Source of the DNA: JAFGQE01 sp046484775
GTDB taxonomy: Bacteria > Bacillota > Clostridia > DUPQ01
Direction of reading: 5' to 3'
DNA length: 5,699 nucleotides
NCBI GenBank assembly: GCA_046484775.1
Contig: JAWOIG010000004.1
Location: 1-5,699, forward strand
This document shows, in pieces, positions 4,789-5,699 of the stretch. The position numbers and the translations under genes were made by a program. The notes under the pieces are model-generated. The model saw nothing but the letters and a program-made list of their open reading frames with translations, was not told the origin of the DNA and did not search any database. Numbering within the stretch: the stretch's first letter is position 1; each line of letters opens with the position of its first letter.

Positions 4789-5699
4789 GAAGTAAGCAAA
4801 GTAACCGAAGCTCTGGCGGCGGATGTCAGGGCTGAAAATAACAATAAATCATTGAAAAAACTGAAAAACGAAAAATTAAGGATCCTGGCTCCGATCCTGG
4901 GCTGTAAATACGATGACCTGCGGCAGAGGCACCGGGAACGCAAGATTAAAAGATGGATACTGCTCTCTTCTGTTCTTGCGGTATTCTTTTTCCTGTTTGG
5001 CATATTTACCCTTATTCAGCTGAATTTGGTCAGGGAAAGCGAAGCCCGGGCTGTTATCAGTGAACGTATTGCAATAGATAATGAACAAAAAGCTTTGAAC
5101 AATGAAAGAATTGCAAAGGAAAATGAGCAAAAAGCTTTATCGTCCGAATCAACCGCCCTTTCTGAAATGTCCAAATACCAATTGGCTGGCGGAAACAGGC
5201 TGGAGGCCATGAAGCTTGCTCTTGACGCGTTGCCATATGATATGGATAATCCGGAACGGCCTTATGTTTACGACGCAGAGATTGCCTTGTATAATGCGTT
5301 CTATAGCCAACCATATCAAGGAAGGATTATTCTAAAAGGGCACAAGGAACAAATTCAGCATCTGGAATTCAGCAATGACGGAAACATGCTTGCAACGGCA
5401 TCCGAAGATTATACGGTTCTGATATGGAGAACCATCAACGGAACCAGATTGGCAGAGCTTACGGGGCATTCCGGTCCGGTCATTCACTGTTCTTTTAACT
5501 CCGATGGCACCAAACTGGCGACTTCATCAACAGACGGCACGGTGAGAATCTGGGATACCGAAACAGGAAAGGAATTGATGGCCATCGGAGATTTCAAGAA
5601 TCTTCAAAGCAGTGTATTCAGCCCTGATGACAAAAGCGTCATAACATCCAGTAAAATCGGATACCAGTGGTGGGATGCCTCGGAAGGCAAGGAAACATT
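4789..5699 (+). CDS. Membrane helix, coiled coil and WD40 part of the TIR protein (partial, runs off the window)
   Basis: This is the in-frame continuation after the amber codon (numbering continues from the TIR start, amber = 145). The linker ALAADVR is followed by LRILAPILG and a basic stretch, YDDLRQRHRERKIKR (186-200). A membrane helix of about 24 residues starts at W201 and contains VLAVFFFLFGIFTLI. A charged coiled-coil segment contains two 14-residue repeats (237-250 and 251-264). A helical ALDALP region leads into WD40 repeats. Repeat 1 runs from GH (329-330) to IW (W358), repeat 2 from GH (371-372) to IWD (W400-D401), and a degenerate third ends in WWD (439-441) just before the edge. 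The expected topology is a cytoplasmic TIR domain and an extracytoplasmic WD40 sensor. No in-frame ATG occurs until 5167, beyond the helix, and no ribosome binding site precedes it. This part therefore has no obvious start of its own and depends on reading through the TAG or is a pseudogene remnant. Confidence 0.85.
5062..5145 (+). repeat. 42-bp coding tandem repeat (coiled-coil)
   Basis: Two consecutive 14-codon units encode ERIAIDNEQKALNN and ERIAKENEQKALSS. The protein units differ at four of 14 positions and the DNA also differs at several third positions, so the duplication is not very recent and the protein pattern seems to be kept. The Ile/Ala/Leu spacing between charged residues suits a juxtamembrane coiled coil that could set dimerisation of the protein. 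Confidence 0.75.

Noticed and set aside
4740..4800. Frameshift instead of a nonsense codon in the TIR gene
   Set aside because: The frame is the same (first base at coordinate 1 modulo 3) on both sides of the TAG, and the linker continues without gap or extra residues, so only a single-codon change is needed.
4674..5314. Several overlapping minus-strand frames opposite the TIR/WD40 gene
   Set aside because: All lie antisense to a frame with clear TIR, helix and WD40 features and lack start signals or domain patterns of their own.

Overview
The window looks like a chromosomal stretch from an anaerobic, Clostridia-like Bacillota. The evidence is strong AGGAGG-type ribosome binding sites, short sigma-A-like promoters, a Ctc/L25 gene with an acidic tail, and a TIR–membrane–WD40 gene of a type I associate with Clostridia. 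The assignment is inferred from gene types and signals. No rRNA, tRNA, CRISPR array, transposase or phage gene is visible.

Layout from left to right: a promoter and a small membrane-anchored protein of unknown function (149-841, +); a repeat-filled gap between convergent genes; a 12-helix major facilitator transporter related to the SLC45/GPH sugar carriers (940-2205, -); a divergent intergenic region with a palindromic repeat and two back-to-back promoters; ribosomal protein L25/Ctc (2412-3035, +); a hairpin shared by two convergent gene ends; an extended-SDR, NAD(P)-binding epimerase-like protein (3080-4003, -); a 350-base divergent intergenic region with the largest copy of the repeat and two dyads; and finally a TIR gene running off the right edge (4354 to 5699, +).

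The genes do not form an operon. Almost every neighbour is convergent or divergent, so each is probably a separate transcription unit. Base composition is patchy: roughly 55-60% GC in the first two genes, about 36% in L25, and about 45% in the epimerase and TIR genes (estimated from sampled lines).

Two things stand out. First, the TIR gene reads as one continuous frame from a TIR domain with a SARM1-like W-V-x-x-E-I motif, through a membrane helix and a coiled coil, into WD40 repeats. It is broken by a single in-frame TAG at 4786-4788, with no ATG restart for about 380 bases. It is either a recent nonsense pseudogene, a read-through or suppressed amber codon, or a sequence error. Second, three intergenic gaps within 3.3 kb carry diverged copies of one palindromic repeat built around TCCC(A/T)GGGAT. 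The copies show paired base changes that preserve the stems, which suggests a folding, REP-like dispersed element.
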